A stretch of DNA of 64,000 nt from an uncultured Nioella sp. (GTDB taxonomy: Bacteria > Pseudomonadota > Alphaproteobacteria > Rhodobacterales > Rhodobacteraceae): NCBI GenBank assembly GCA_947498125.1, contig CANMJH010000001.1, positions 806,001-870,000 on the forward strand. The letters are read 5' to 3'. This document shows, in pieces, positions 35,606-45,349 of this stretch (the first letter of the stretch is position 1; every line of letters begins with the position of its first letter). The position numbers and the translations under genes were made by a program. The notes beneath the pieces were generated by a model. It saw only the letters and a program-made list of their open reading frames with translations. It ran no database searches and had not been told where the DNA came from.

Positions 35606-37120
35606 TCAATTTCGCCAGAAGGACGGGTTCAAAATTGCCACCAAAACCAGCGTTTCAAGCCGCCCAAGCACCATAGCGAGTGCAAGAATGGATTTTGTCG
35701 CATCACTCAGGTCGGCATAAAGGATCGGCTGACCGCCCCCAAATGCGGCCAAAGGTCCGGTGGTGGTCAGACTGGCGGTCGCCAAAACGAAGCTTTCCTC
35801 AAAATTCAGCCCTGTCGCAGAAAGCGCGACCGAGATCGCCGCAAGCGACAGAATAAACAGCATGAAGAACACCCAAGCGATATAGGCGCCTTCGCGGCGG
35901 ATGCGGCGGCCCATGCGCCCGCCCGGAGCCACAGAGTTCGGGTAGGTCAGTTTACTCAATTCACGCGCACCGTGTTTGTAGAGCGCATAAACCCGCAACA
36001 GCTTGATCCCTCCGGCGGTTGTGGCGACTCCTCCGCCCATAAGCGCCAGCGAGACCAGCAAAAGCCCCGGCGTTGGCAGTCCCGACCAGCTGCGTGCCTC
36101 GCCCCAGAACTCTGAAACATATCCGGTCGTAGTGATGAACGATAGAATTGTGAAAAGCCCGCCCCAAAGCGACGCAAAGGCCCGCGCGGCGTTGTCAGCA
36201 GTTTCCACTTCTAATGCGGCCAGCCAGTGGCGGGCAAAAAACAGCAACGTTATGGTCAACGTCACATAAATCGCCAAACGCATCTCGCGGTCTTGTATCC
36301 AATATGATCCGGTCACCCGCCCCTGAACGACCTGCATGCTGCGCCGGGTCAGGGCGAAGAAGAAGAAAATAAGGATGAAGGCCTCGCCGAGAAAGCCGGA
36401 ATTTCCAGCCGACAGAGACACTTCGGACGAGATCGCCGAGGTCGACATAACCCCCATAGCGTGAATAGCAGCAATCAATGGGGGTTCACCGGCGATTGCC
36501 AGTAACAGCGATAAAACCACAGTCAGGCCAAAATAGACTGGAAAGATTCGACGGGCGGATCGCCGCAGACGTTGTCCCGGGCCTGCGGCTTGGATTTGGC
36601 TGGCATTAGGATGTGAAACAACGGACCGCATTTCCGACGTCACTTCGAAACCGCCCATATTTAGGGGCGCAAGGATGGCAAGTGCCGTCACAAGGATCAT
36701 AAAGCCGCCCATCCAGCCTACGATGGCGCGGTAAAGATGCACGGCATCGGGCAGGCGCGCGGCCTCATAAATTGTGGCGCCCGTGGTGGTCAGGCAACTG
36801 ACCATCTCGAAATAAGCGTTCACAATGCGGGTATTTCCCACAATATCCAAAAGCGGGATTGCCAAAATTGCAGGAAGCACAAGATAGGCGATGATGACGC
36901 CGGTCAAATGCGGCCGCGCTGTACGAAGCGGCGTGGTTACCTGCGTTGCGAAGCCGATGATTAACGTCGCGATCAGAATCAAGATCGAGGAATAGAGAAA
37001 GCTGCGGGCCGACTCGAAATCTTCTGTCAGGGACGCGAAACTGGCCGGCACCAGCATCACCAATCCCGAAACGCCGATCATCACCACCAAAAGCGGCAAT
37101 CTGGCAAGGAAACGGCCCAT
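35606..37120 (-). CDS. trkH: Trk-type potassium transporter membrane subunit TrkH
   Basis: A 504-residue integral membrane protein with about ten hydrophobic helices. The four pore-loop motifs are recognisable: TTGATIYE, STSAISSEV, TTTGYVSEF and TTTGPLAAFG. It forms the K+ channel of the Trk system and is gated by TrkA, encoded 3 bp upstream on the same strand. The annotated ATG (MGRFLARLPLL) gives a normal first membrane helix. Confidence 0.95.
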   Translation of the reverse strand: MGRFLARLPLLVVMIGVSGLVMLVPASFASLTEDFESARSFLYSSILILIATLIIGFATQVTTPLRTARPHLTGVIIAYLVLPAILAIPLLDIVGNTRIVNAYFEMVSCLTTTGATIYEAARLPDAVHLYRAIVGWMGGFMILVTALAILAPLNMGGFEVTSEMRSVVSHPNASQIQAAGPGQRLRRSARRIFPVYFGLTVVLSLLLAIAGEPPLIAAIHAMGVMSTSAISSEVSLSAGNSGFLGEAFILIFFFFALTRRSMQVVQGRVTGSYWIQDREMRLAIYVTLTITLLFFARHWLAALEVETADNAARAFASLWGGLFTILSFITTTGYVSEFWGEARSWSGLPTPGLLLVSLALMGGGVATTAGGIKLLRVYALYKHGARELSKLTYPNSVAPGGRMGRRIRREGAYIAWVFFMLFILSLAAISVALSATGLNFEESFVLATASLTTTGPLAAFGGGQPILYADLSDATKSILALAMVLGRLETLVLVAILNPSFWRN

Positions 37121-37123
37121 CGC

Positions 37124-38500
37124 TTAGAAGAAATCCACCGAGACGCGCAACAACGCCTCGACCGCGGGAACGTCACTGACCAAAGCGAAAATAGCGACGG
37201 TGTCGCCCTCTTCTATTCGGGTTGATCCGGTTGGGCGCACAACGTCCTTGCCGCGCCGCACCATGCCGATAATTGCGCCTTCGGGTATCTCGATATCCCG
37301 CAGAAGCTTACCGGCCATCGGTGAGGTAGACAGAACTTGTGCCTCGATCACTTCCCCTTCACCATCCCCAATAGAGTAGACCCCATTCACGCGGCCATGA
37401 CGGATATGGCGCAGGATCGAGCTAACGGTGGTGGCGCGCGGGTTGATATAGGCGTCAATACCAAGCGGCTTCAAAAGTTCGGACATGGTTGGATCATTGA
37501 TCAGAGAGATTGCCATCCCTGCCCCGGCCGCCTTTGCCCGGACACCGGCTAACAGATTGGTTTTATCATCATCGGTCACGCAAAGGACCGCATCAGCCCG
37601 GTCAACTCCGGCTTCCCGCAATATCTCGATATCCAGACCGTCACCATGCAAAACAATCGTCCTTTGCAGCGCATCTGCGGCTTTTTCGGCGTTCTTGCGG
37701 CTAAATTCCACCATCCGCGTCCGGATACGTCCGCCGGATTTTTCTAGCTCCTTGGCCACCGCAAGTCCGACATTGCCGCCGCCAAGAATAACGATCCGCT
37801 CTTGCTGAGTTGCGGATTTACCGAAAATTTCCAACGCGCGGTCGATGTCTTTTGTGTGGACAAATAGGTAAGCCTGATCGCCTTCAAACAGCTGATCGCC
37901 CGGGCTTGGTACGAATAACGAGCCCTCGCGGCGCACCCCAACCACAAGCGCGCGCAGGGTCGAGAACAGTTCAGAAAGCTGGCGCAGCGGAGTGTGAAGA
38001 ACCGGACAGTCCTCATCAAGGCTGATCCCCAAGAGACGGGCATCGCCGCCAAGGAAACTCTCACTATCAAAGGTGGTGGGTGATCGCAGACGGCGCAATG
38101 CTGCCTTGGCAACTTCGCGTTCGGGACTGATCACCACATCAACCGGCAAATGCTCGCTGCGATACAAATCGGAATAGAGCGCCGTCAGATAGCTTTGCGC
38201 CCGCAGCCGTGCAATCTTGCGCGTCACGCCAAAAATCGAATGCGCAACTTGGCACACAACCATGTTCACTTCGTCCGAAAACGTCGCGGCAATGACCATA
38301 TCCGCGTCAAACGCCCCGGCCCTTTCCAGTACATCGGGATAGGACGCAAAGCCCGTTACCCCTTGCACGTCCAGAGTATCGGTCGCACGCGTCACCAGAT
38401 CGGGATTGTTATCAATCACGGTCACATCGTTGTTTTCACGAGAAAGATGACGGGCAATTTGCCAGCCGACCTGACCTGCACCGCAAATAATGACTTTCAT
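37124..38500 (-). CDS. trkA: Trk potassium transporter regulatory subunit TrkA
   Basis: A 458-residue cytoplasmic protein with two RCK units. The first has the NAD-binding IICGAGQVGWQIARHL at the N-terminus; a second Rossmann segment RIVILGGGNVGLAVAKEL starts near residue 233. RCK_C domains follow each. It precedes trkH by 3 bp and follows ntrX on the same strand, separated by the opposite-strand lipoprotein gene. It binds nucleotides and controls TrkH gating. Confidence 0.95.
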   Translation of the reverse strand: MKVIICGAGQVGWQIARHLSRENNDVTVIDNNPDLVTRATDTLDVQGVTGFASYPDVLERAGAFDADMVIAATFSDEVNMVVCQVAHSIFGVTRKIARLRAQSYLTALYSDLYRSEHLPVDVVISPEREVAKAALRRLRSPTTFDSESFLGGDARLLGISLDEDCPVLHTPLRQLSELFSTLRALVVGVRREGSLFVPSPGDQLFEGDQAYLFVHTKDIDRALEIFGKSATQQERIVILGGGNVGLAVAKELEKSGGRIRTRMVEFSRKNAEKAADALQRTIVLHGDGLDIEILREAGVDRADAVLCVTDDDKTNLLAGVRAKAAGAGMAISLINDPTMSELLKPLGIDAYINPRATTVSSILRHIRHGRVNGVYSIGDGEGEVIEAQVLSTSPMAGKLLRDIEIPEGAIIGMVRRGKDVVRPTGSTRIEEGDTVAIFALVSDVPAVEALLRVSVDFF

Positions 38501-38671
38501 TGGCCCTCGTCCAACTTGGTCGCGCCGTCAAAAAAGTGGCGCTTTCGACCCCTTAATTGGCAGAGCATGGCGCGCCCGTCAATCATCGTACCTTGCCAGA
38601 TGCAACCGCGCATGATTTGTTCACATCTTGGGGACCTCAGGCCTGATTTGGCAATTTTTTGAGGCAATACG

Positions 38672-39121
38672 ATGAAGAATATTCTATTTTTGGCGAGCTC
38701 CCTATTGGCGCTGGCGGCCTGTCAGTCAGACACATATTACGCCGAAGGGGTGTCTATAGGCCAGCGTGACAGTGATTTGGCCCGCTGCAATAGCGAGGCC
38801 CACCGTGACCATCCGCCGAACCTCATCACCCGCTACACCCCACGCGTTTTTCATCCCGGCACCCAAGTTTGCACCGCGCCGGGCGTGTGCCACATGACGG
38901 CCCCCTATTGGACCGGCGGAAATCCCTATACGGTTGATCTCAACCGGCAAGTCAGGTCGAGCACTGTTACCGGATGCATGGCAGATCGCGGCTACACGCT
39001 GATATCTTTGCCGTCTTGCAGGCAAGGCACGGCTTCAGCGTCAACCACTATGGCGCCGCTTGGCTCGGATACCTGTCTGATCGATCGCGAAAATGGCGGC
39101 GCATTGGTCGTAAACCCCTAG
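38672..39121 (+). CDS. small lipoprotein of unknown function
   Basis: A 149-residue protein from an ATG preceded by GAGG. It has a type II signal peptide with lipobox LAAC, putting the lipidated Cys at residue 18. The mature part has six more Cys residues in three loose pairs (RCNSE, VCTAPGVC, TGCMADRG, SCRQG, TCLID), which suggests disulfides in the periplasm. It is the only plus-strand gene between trkA and ntrX and is convergent with ntrX (4 bp overlap). No family recognised. Confidence 0.75.
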   Translation: MKNILFLASSLLALAACQSDTYYAEGVSIGQRDSDLARCNSEAHRDHPPNLITRYTPRVFHPGTQVCTAPGVCHMTAPYWTGGNPYTVDLNRQVRSSTVTGCMADRGYTLISLPSCRQGTASASTTMAPLGSDTCLIDRENGGALVVNP

Positions 39122-40524
39122 CTATCCGAGGCGCTATCTTCGACTTGCGCAACCCGTGCGCCTGCCCGGTTGGTCGTAACCACGCCGAGTGACTTCAGTT
39201 TACGGTGCAGGGCGCTGCGCTCCATACCAACGAAATTTGCGGTCCGGCTGATATTGCCCCCAAATCGGTTGATCTGGGCCATCAGATAATGCCGTTCAAA
39301 AAGCTCACGCGCTTCGCGCAGAGGCAAAGTCGTCAATCCAGCGGAAAGCGAGATATCTTCTTCCTCTGTTGGCATAGCCTTGCCCGGCAGATCTTTGGCC
39401 TCGATCGGGCCAGTGTCATCCCCCAAGATCAGCACACGTTCAATCACGTTGCGGAGCTCGCGAATATTGCCAGGCCAGCGCATGGTTTGCAGCATCGCTT
39501 CGGCATCCGCGCCAAGTTTACGTTTCGGCAATCCCTGATCCTGATTGAACCGATTGATGAAATAGCGGGCAAGCTCGGGGATGTCCTCGCGGCGATCCTC
39601 AAGGCTGGGCACTTCGATCGGCACAACATTCAGGCGGTGATACAGCTCTTCGCGGAAGGTTCCCGCCGCAATCTCATGCTCAAGATTACGGGTCGTCGAC
39701 GAGATCACACGCAGGTCAACCCGGACCTTCGAGCTTCCACCGACGCGGGTAAAGCTTTGATCCACAAGCACCCGAAGAATTTTGGACTGAGTACCAAGTG
39801 GCATGTCCGCCACTTCGTCAAAGAACACCATGCCTCCATGCGCTTGCTCAAGCAGACCTTGTTCAACGCCGCGCTCAGGGCTTTCCCGGCCAAAAAGCAC
39901 CTCTTCCATATGCTCCGGTGCAACAGAAGCCGAGCTAACGGTCACAAAAGGCGCGTTGGCGCGGTCAGAATGGGCATGTACATAGCGTGCCGCGATCTCT
40001 TTTCCGGCCCCTGCACCGCCCGTCAGCATCACTCGACCATTGGATTTCGTGACTTTTTCCAGCTGCGACTTCAACATCTTAAACGCCGCGCCCGAGCCAA
40101 TCATCTCATCCACTTGGCCATCTTGACGCTTGAGACTGCTGTTTTCGCGGCGCAGCTTAGACACTTCCATCGCGCGGCGGATCACGACCAGCAGCTGATC
40201 AATGTTAAAGGGCTTTTCAATGAAATCGAACGCGCCTTGCTTGATGGCGGCCACCGCAATCTCAACATTGCCATGGCCCGAAATAATGACCACCGGCACA
40301 TCAGGATTATCGCGTTTGACATGCGACAGGATATCAATCCCATCCATGTTGCTGTCTTTGAGCCAAATATCGAGGATCATCATCCCTGGCGGCTCTTTGT
40401 TCAGCTCGGCCATGCATTCATCCGAATTGCCTGCCATGCGGGTTGAAAACCCCTCATCCTGCAAAATATCGCAGATCAATTCACGAATGTCGCGTTCGTC
40501 ATCTACTACAAGAATATCACTCAT
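39118..40524 (-). CDS. ntrX: nitrogen-regulation response regulator NtrX (no GAFTGA motif)
   Basis: A 468-residue regulator. The receiver domain starts DILVVDDERDIRELI; the phosphoacceptor Asp is in MMILDIWLKD near residue 56, with Lys in FIEKPF. The AAA+ domain has a degenerate Walker A GGAGAGKE and FFDEVADMP. A Fis-type HTH ends the protein (NISRTANFVGMERSALHRKL). Where sigma-54 activators carry GAFTGA, this has ESPERGVEQG, so it probably does not engage sigma-54. It overlaps the ntrY 3' end by eight bases. Confidence 0.93.
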   Translation of the reverse strand: MSDILVVDDERDIRELICDILQDEGFSTRMAGNSDECMAELNKEPPGMMILDIWLKDSNMDGIDILSHVKRDNPDVPVVIISGHGNVEIAVAAIKQGAFDFIEKPFNIDQLLVVIRRAMEVSKLRRENSSLKRQDGQVDEMIGSGAAFKMLKSQLEKVTKSNGRVMLTGGAGAGKEIAARYVHAHSDRANAPFVTVSSASVAPEHMEEVLFGRESPERGVEQGLLEQAHGGMVFFDEVADMPLGTQSKILRVLVDQSFTRVGGSSKVRVDLRVISSTTRNLEHEIAAGTFREELYHRLNVVPIEVPSLEDRREDIPELARYFINRFNQDQGLPKRKLGADAEAMLQTMRWPGNIRELRNVIERVLILGDDTGPIEAKDLPGKAMPTEEEDISLSAGLTTLPLREARELFERHYLMAQINRFGGNISRTANFVGMERSALHRKLKSLGVVTTNRAGARVAQVEDSASDS

Positions 40525-42778
40525 CTAAACTTTCTCCTTCCTCCCCGGCAAGGCGCGGCAAAATCACCCGCGCCATGGCGCCAGCATGGGCCCCCTCTTC
40601 GAAGGGCTCCGCATCGATCAGGTCTAAAGACCCGCCATGCTCTTCAATTATCTTTTTCACGATCGGCAGGCCAAGTCCCGTACCTTCATCGCGTGTCGTA
40701 ACGTAAGGTTCAAATAGCCGCGCGCGATCAGGCGGCAGGCCAATGCCATTATCGGATATGCGAATTTCGACAGTTTCAGGACGTAAGGCCATTGCAACCC
40801 GGATCTGCGGCTCATGCCCCTCAGGCGCCCCTTTTTTCTGCAAAGATTCAATGGCTTCTCCGCCATTTTTGATCAAGTTTGTAAGCGCTTGACCGATCAT
40901 TGTGGCATCAAGATCAGCCCTGACCGGACCCGCCGGAATATCCATTTCAATGCGGGTTCCCGGTTGGCCCGATTGCTGTAACACCACCGCGTCGGTCAGC
41001 AGTTTTGCGACATCTTCGGGCTGGCGCTCAGGTTCGGGCATACGAGCAAATTTTGAGAATTCATCAACAATCCGGCGCAGGTCATTGGTCTGGCGCACGA
41101 TCACATCCGTCAATTGCCCCAACTGCTCGGCGTCAGCCTCTTCCAGCATCTTACCGAATTTGCGACGAACCCTTTCGGCCGAAAGCTGAATGGGCGTCAG
41201 TGGGTTTTTGATTTCATGGGCAATACGCCGGGCAACATCGCCCCAAGCGGCCATGCGCTGTGCGGACACCAAATCCGTGACATCGTCAAAGGCCACAACA
41301 TACCCTTCAAGGGCGCCATCTTTGGTGCGCCGAACAGACAGGCGCACCAGCAGGCTCTCTAACCGGCCCTTGCGCGTAACTTTGACCTCGTCTTGCATAA
41401 CCCGCACTCCGCGCCCGCGAAGACGGTCAAAAAGCGGCGCAAATTCAGGAACAGCGGCGGCAATGGCGACGCTTTGATCGCGGTCATCTGACAGATCCAA
41501 ATGATCCTTTGCAGAACGATTCATAAAGTCGATCTGGCCTTCAGCGTTCAAGCCGATCACGCCAGAGGTGACCGAGGTCAGCACTGAATCAAACTGGCGC
41601 CGCCGCGCCTCGGTCCGTTCGTTCTGATCAATCAGGGCATCGCGCTGCCCCTTTAGCTGACGCGTCATCTGGTTGAAGAGTCGTCCCAAAAGCGCGATCT
41701 CATCCTCGCCGCTTTCTTCAGGCACACGCACATCCAAATCGCCAATCCCGACGCGTTGCGCTGCGCTGGCCAGCCGCCCCACAGAGCGCGATAATCGTTC
41801 AGCAAACCACAGCCCCAGCCAAATCGCCGCCAGAATCAGGATCACCGCAAATCCGATATAGATCAGCCCAAATTGAAACAAGAATTGCCCGCGCTCTGCC
41901 TCGAGCTGCCTATAAAGGCGGACGGTTTCCTGCGTTTCATCCAAAAGCGAGATGATCTGCCCGTCGACCTCTCGGCTGACAAAAAGATAGCGATCTGGAA
42001 AGGCCGTCAGACGCATTAAAGCGCGAAACTCATTGGCATCGCGATCTTCGATGATAATGGGATCACCGCCCGTTGCGGCCCCTAAATCTTCGTCACTAGG
42101 GCGGTCATAGTCGAATAAATAGCTGCGTTCCCCGCGGGCACGAATTTCTCCGACACCGTTGATAACAAACGCTTCTTGCAGGCCGCGCTGAATGGCCAGC
42201 TGGCCTTGTTGTAAAAGATCGCGCAGATCGCCATCCGACAAAAGCGGCGATGCGCGACGGCTGACATTGAGAAACCCGGCCAGCGCGCGTGCATCTTCCG
42301 ACAGATCGGCGCGATGCTCTTCTTGATAGGCGTAAGCGGCCTCAAGCGAATGGCCAAGCGCGTTACGCACCCTATCGGAGAACCAGCTTTCCAGACCCAA
42401 ATTCACGGTAATGGTCGCAAAAACAGCCACTAAAACGGTGGGCAAAAGCGCAATCAGCGCGAACACCCCTGTAAGGCGCAAATGCAGCCGCGAGCCTGCC
42501 GAATGCGCCCGCCGCGCTGCGATCATCTTTGCAACGCGGTAAAGAACCAACGCGGCGACAATGATCACATAGATCATATCTGCCAGCAGGATCAGCCGAA
42601 GCGATGGGGTATCTGCGTCTTGATCAAAGGGGCCCAGCACCAAAAAGGTAGCAATTGCCAAAACAGGGCCCAAAACCACGAGACCAAGCGTGCTGAACGT
42701 CCGAAAACGGCGCCGAGACCGCAAGGCCACCAGCCGTATAAGTGGGGATTCCGCATCACCATGCGCGGGATTGTCCAC
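40517..42778 (-). CDS. ntrY: nitrogen-regulation sensor kinase NtrY
   Basis: A 753-residue membrane histidine kinase. It has three or four N-terminal membrane segments, a periplasmic sensor region, a further membrane helix near residues 300-325 (FGLIYIGFAVILILAAIW), HAMP, PAS and kinase domains. The phosphoacceptor His lies in RIAHEIKNPLTPIQLSAERV, and the ATPase has DNGIGLP and GTGLGLPIV. Phosphorylates NtrX; its 3' end overlaps ntrX. Confidence 0.94.
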   Translation of the reverse strand: MDNPAHGDAESPLIRLVALRSRRRFRTFSTLGLVVLGPVLAIATFLVLGPFDQDADTPSLRLILLADMIYVIIVAALVLYRVAKMIAARRAHSAGSRLHLRLTGVFALIALLPTVLVAVFATITVNLGLESWFSDRVRNALGHSLEAAYAYQEEHRADLSEDARALAGFLNVSRRASPLLSDGDLRDLLQQGQLAIQRGLQEAFVINGVGEIRARGERSYLFDYDRPSDEDLGAATGGDPIIIEDRDANEFRALMRLTAFPDRYLFVSREVDGQIISLLDETQETVRLYRQLEAERGQFLFQFGLIYIGFAVILILAAIWLGLWFAERLSRSVGRLASAAQRVGIGDLDVRVPEESGEDEIALLGRLFNQMTRQLKGQRDALIDQNERTEARRRQFDSVLTSVTSGVIGLNAEGQIDFMNRSAKDHLDLSDDRDQSVAIAAAVPEFAPLFDRLRGRGVRVMQDEVKVTRKGRLESLLVRLSVRRTKDGALEGYVVAFDDVTDLVSAQRMAAWGDVARRIAHEIKNPLTPIQLSAERVRRKFGKMLEEADAEQLGQLTDVIVRQTNDLRRIVDEFSKFARMPEPERQPEDVAKLLTDAVVLQQSGQPGTRIEMDIPAGPVRADLDATMIGQALTNLIKNGGEAIESLQKKGAPEGHEPQIRVAMALRPETVEIRISDNGIGLPPDRARLFEPYVTTRDEGTGLGLPIVKKIIEEHGGSLDLIDAEPFEEGAHAGAMARVILPRLAGEEGESLDE

Positions 42779-42877
42779 GCCAAAGCCTCTTCATATGGGG
42801 CGCAAGAGCGCCCGAACCGCAAAATCTTGATGCGTTACGCGCGACCGTAGCCAATGCGCAACGCGACTGTTGCGGTT

Positions 42878-44254
42878 TTACATCAACTTACGGCGGCGTG
42901 TCACGCGAATATCCAGATCTGTGATCTTCTTACGCAAAGTATTTCGGTTAATCCCAAGCAGGTCAGCACATTTTGCCTGATTTCCGCCCGTTGCGTCCAA
43001 GGCGATCTCGATCAGGGGCATCTCAACTTCGCGCAAGATGCGAGTATACAGGCCGGGGGGCGGCAGAACCCCGCCATGCAGGTCGAAATACCGCTTAAGG
43101 TGCTTCGCGACCGACGCCGATAGTTTTTCGCCATCACCCGCCCCCATAAGCGGTTCAATCTCGGGCTGGTTGCCCAGCACCAACTCAACTTCGGCCTTAC
43201 CGATGGTTTCAACCTGAGATGTCACGGAAAGGCGGCGAATGGCATTTTCAAGCTGGCGCACATTGCCAGGCCAGGAATAGGCGCGGATCAGCTCGATTGC
43301 GCCCGGTGAAATGCGGCGCGCAGGCAGGCCATCGCGCTCTGCGCGGGCCAGAAAATGTTCGGCCAGCAGCGGGATATCGTCGACACGTTCGCGCAAGGCC
43401 GGAACGTCGATGGTGACGCCGCCCAAACGGTAGAACAGATCCTGTCGAAAATCGCCTTTTTCCATCAGATCTGTAAGATTCTTTTGGCTGGTGGCCATGA
43501 TCCGTGGCGCGGTATGGCCAAGCGTATCCAACATCCGCACGATGCTTCCTTGCGCCGCGTCGGAAAAATCTCCGACCTCATCGAACAAGACTGAGCCATC
43601 TTTGGCGCGAGATAATATTTGCGCCGCGCCATCAGGCGTTTCCAGATCGGCGCCAGTTGCAACAACAAATGGCAGGCTGCGACGATCCGAAAAGTCGTGA
43701 ATTGCCCGCGCAATCAGGCTTTTTCCGGTACCACTTTCGCCCGTGATCAGCACTGGCAATTCGGCATTCATAACCCGCGCGACAAGCCGGTAGAGCGCTT
43801 GCATCGAGGTTGTGCGCCCGACGAGCGGCAGATCCTCTTGGCCCTCATCTTCGCTGCGCACTTCTGGGCCGCGCGTCAAAGGTGCCCGGCGCTTCATATC
43901 CAGTGCGCGGCTGGCCCGTTTCATCAGATCGGGCAGATCAAAAGGCTTTGGCAGATAATCATAGGCTTCGGCTTCCGTCGCCTGAATCGCCGTCATAATT
44001 GTGTTTTGCGCCGAGATAATAATCACCGGTAACCCGGGGCGCCGTTCGGTGATTTTTGGTAAGGTTTCCAATCCATTACCGTCGGGCATGATAACATCTG
44101 AAATGACCAGATCGCCCTTGCCTTCCTCGACCCAACGCATCAGCGTCACCAAAGACGAGGTGGCATGCACCTTGCATCCGGCGCGTGTCAGCGCTTGCGT
44201 CAAAACAGTGCGGATTGTGCGATCATCATCTGCAACGAGAATGGTGCCATCCAT
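42878..44254 (-). CDS. ntrC: nitrogen-regulation protein NtrC lacking the sigma-54 contact loop
   Basis: A 458-residue enhancer-binding-like regulator. The receiver starts [15 protein letters not shown] with Asp in [11 protein letters not shown]. The AAA+ domain has Walker [10 protein letters not shown], Walker [11 protein letters not shown] and the arginine-finger region [11 protein letters not shown]. The stretch where GAFTGA belongs is shortened to [16 protein letters not shown]. The C-terminal HTH is [19 protein letters not shown]. This matches Rhodobacter capsulatus NtrC, which works with sigma-70. It is 6 bp downstream of ntrB. Confidence 0.94.
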   Translation of the reverse strand: MDGTILVADDDRTIRTVLTQALTRAGCKVHATSSLVTLMRWVEEGKGDLVISDVIMPDGNGLETLPKITERRPGLPVIIISAQNTIMTAIQATEAEAYDYLPKPFDLPDLMKRASRALDMKRRAPLTRGPEVRSEDEGQEDLPLVGRTTSMQALYRLVARVMNAELPVLITGESGTGKSLIARAIHDFSDRRSLPFVVATGADLETPDGAAQILSRAKDGSVLFDEVGDFSDAAQGSIVRMLDTLGHTAPRIMATSQKNLTDLMEKGDFRQDLFYRLGGVTIDVPALRERVDDIPLLAEHFLARAERDGLPARRISPGAIELIRAYSWPGNVRQLENAIRRLSVTSQVETIGKAEVELVLGNQPEIEPLMGAGDGEKLSASVAKHLKRYFDLHGGVLPPPGLYTRILREVEMPLIEIALDATGGNQAKCADLLGINRNTLRKKITDLDIRVTRRRKLM

Positions 44255-44260
44255 GATGGT

Positions 44261-45349
44261 TTATCCTTGGGTCTTGAGTTGGCCCTGCGCCGAATTGGGC
44301 GCGACAGGCAGGGAGATTCGAAAGACGGTTCGGCCGGGCACGGATTCAACCGCGATCCAGCCATCTTGTTCGCCAATAAGTTTGGACACGAGCGCAAGGC
44401 CCAGCCCGGTGCCATTTTCACGGCCAGATACGAAGGGCTCAAAGATATCCGAGGCCAATTCGGGCGGCAGGCCCGGACCATCATCTCTGATTTCGATTTG
44501 CAGCGGAACGGGCAGCCGAACGCCATCTTCGCGGCGCACCCTAAGGCCCGCCTCGTAAAAGGTTCTCAGAACAATTGTGCCGCCAGATGGGTTTGCCTCT
44601 GACGCGTTTTTTAGAAGGTTCAGAAAGACCTGCTGCAACTTGTCCGGATCGGCCAATGTCATCGGCAGCGACGGGTCATAATCATCGCGTATTTTCATAT
44701 GCGCAGCGAAACCAACAGCCGCCAGACGGCGGGCACGGTCCAGCACATCGTGAATGTTAAGCGGTTCAAGCATGGCCGGGCTGGCATTCCCGAACTCTTC
44801 GACTTGTTCCAGCAGCTTGGTGACGCGGCGGGTCTCTTCAACGATCAGATCCGTCAATTCAAGATCTTCGCCCGACAGCGACATCGATATCAATTGCGCC
44901 GCGCCGCTGATCCCTGCCAATGGGTTTTTGATCTCATGGGCCAGCATTTCGGCCATGCCAATTGCAGATTTCGCCGCCGATTTCGAGCTGAACGCCCGGT
45001 CAAGCTTACCCGCAAGCGCCCGGCTTTCGACAAGCACCAACACGTTTTCGGTGTGCTCGGCCATTGGTGCAATTTGCACGTCACAGGTTTCAGGTGGCCG
45101 ATCGCCCGTCCCCACATCGACGGAATTCACAAAAAGCGGCGCCCGGCCTGTGCGCACACGGGCAAACGCCGTTTCCAGAGGGGCATCAATAAAGATGCGA
45201 TCCCAAACCGGCTTGCCATGTAAGGATTTTGCCGAGGCATTAAAGAATTGCTCGCCCGCCGGGTTCACATCAATGATTTCGTCATTGCCATTCACAACCA
45301 AAGCCGGCAGCGGCAGAGCCGCCCAAACAGATTCCGATGTTGCGTTCAT
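44261..45349 (-). CDS. ntrB: nitrogen-regulation sensor kinase NtrB
   Basis: A 362-residue soluble histidine kinase. The N-terminal PAS domain covers about residues 5-110. The phosphoacceptor His lies in LAHEIKNPLAGISGAAQL near residue 138. The ATPase domain has DDGPGLPPELASDIFEPF and GTGLGLALV. It reads PII-signalled nitrogen status and phosphorylates NtrC. The gene overlaps dusB by four bases and precedes ntrC, the Rhodobacter nifR3-ntrB-ntrC operon. Confidence 0.95.
   Translation of the reverse strand: MNATSESVWAALPLPALVVNGNDEIIDVNPAGEQFFNASAKSLHGKPVWDRIFIDAPLETAFARVRTGRAPLFVNSVDVGTGDRPPETCDVQIAPMAEHTENVLVLVESRALAGKLDRAFSSKSAAKSAIGMAEMLAHEIKNPLAGISGAAQLISMSLSGEDLELTDLIVEETRRVTKLLEQVEEFGNASPAMLEPLNIHDVLDRARRLAAVGFAAHMKIRDDYDPSLPMTLADPDKLQQVFLNLLKNASEANPSGGTIVLRTFYEAGLRVRREDGVRLPVPLQIEIRDDGPGLPPELASDIFEPFVSGRENGTGLGLALVSKLIGEQDGWIAVESVPGRTVFRISLPVAPNSAQGQLKTQG

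Noticed and set aside
39205-40446. Long plus-strand ORF (413 codons) opposite ntrX
   Set aside because: Antisense shadow of an intact response regulator gene. No recognisable domain.
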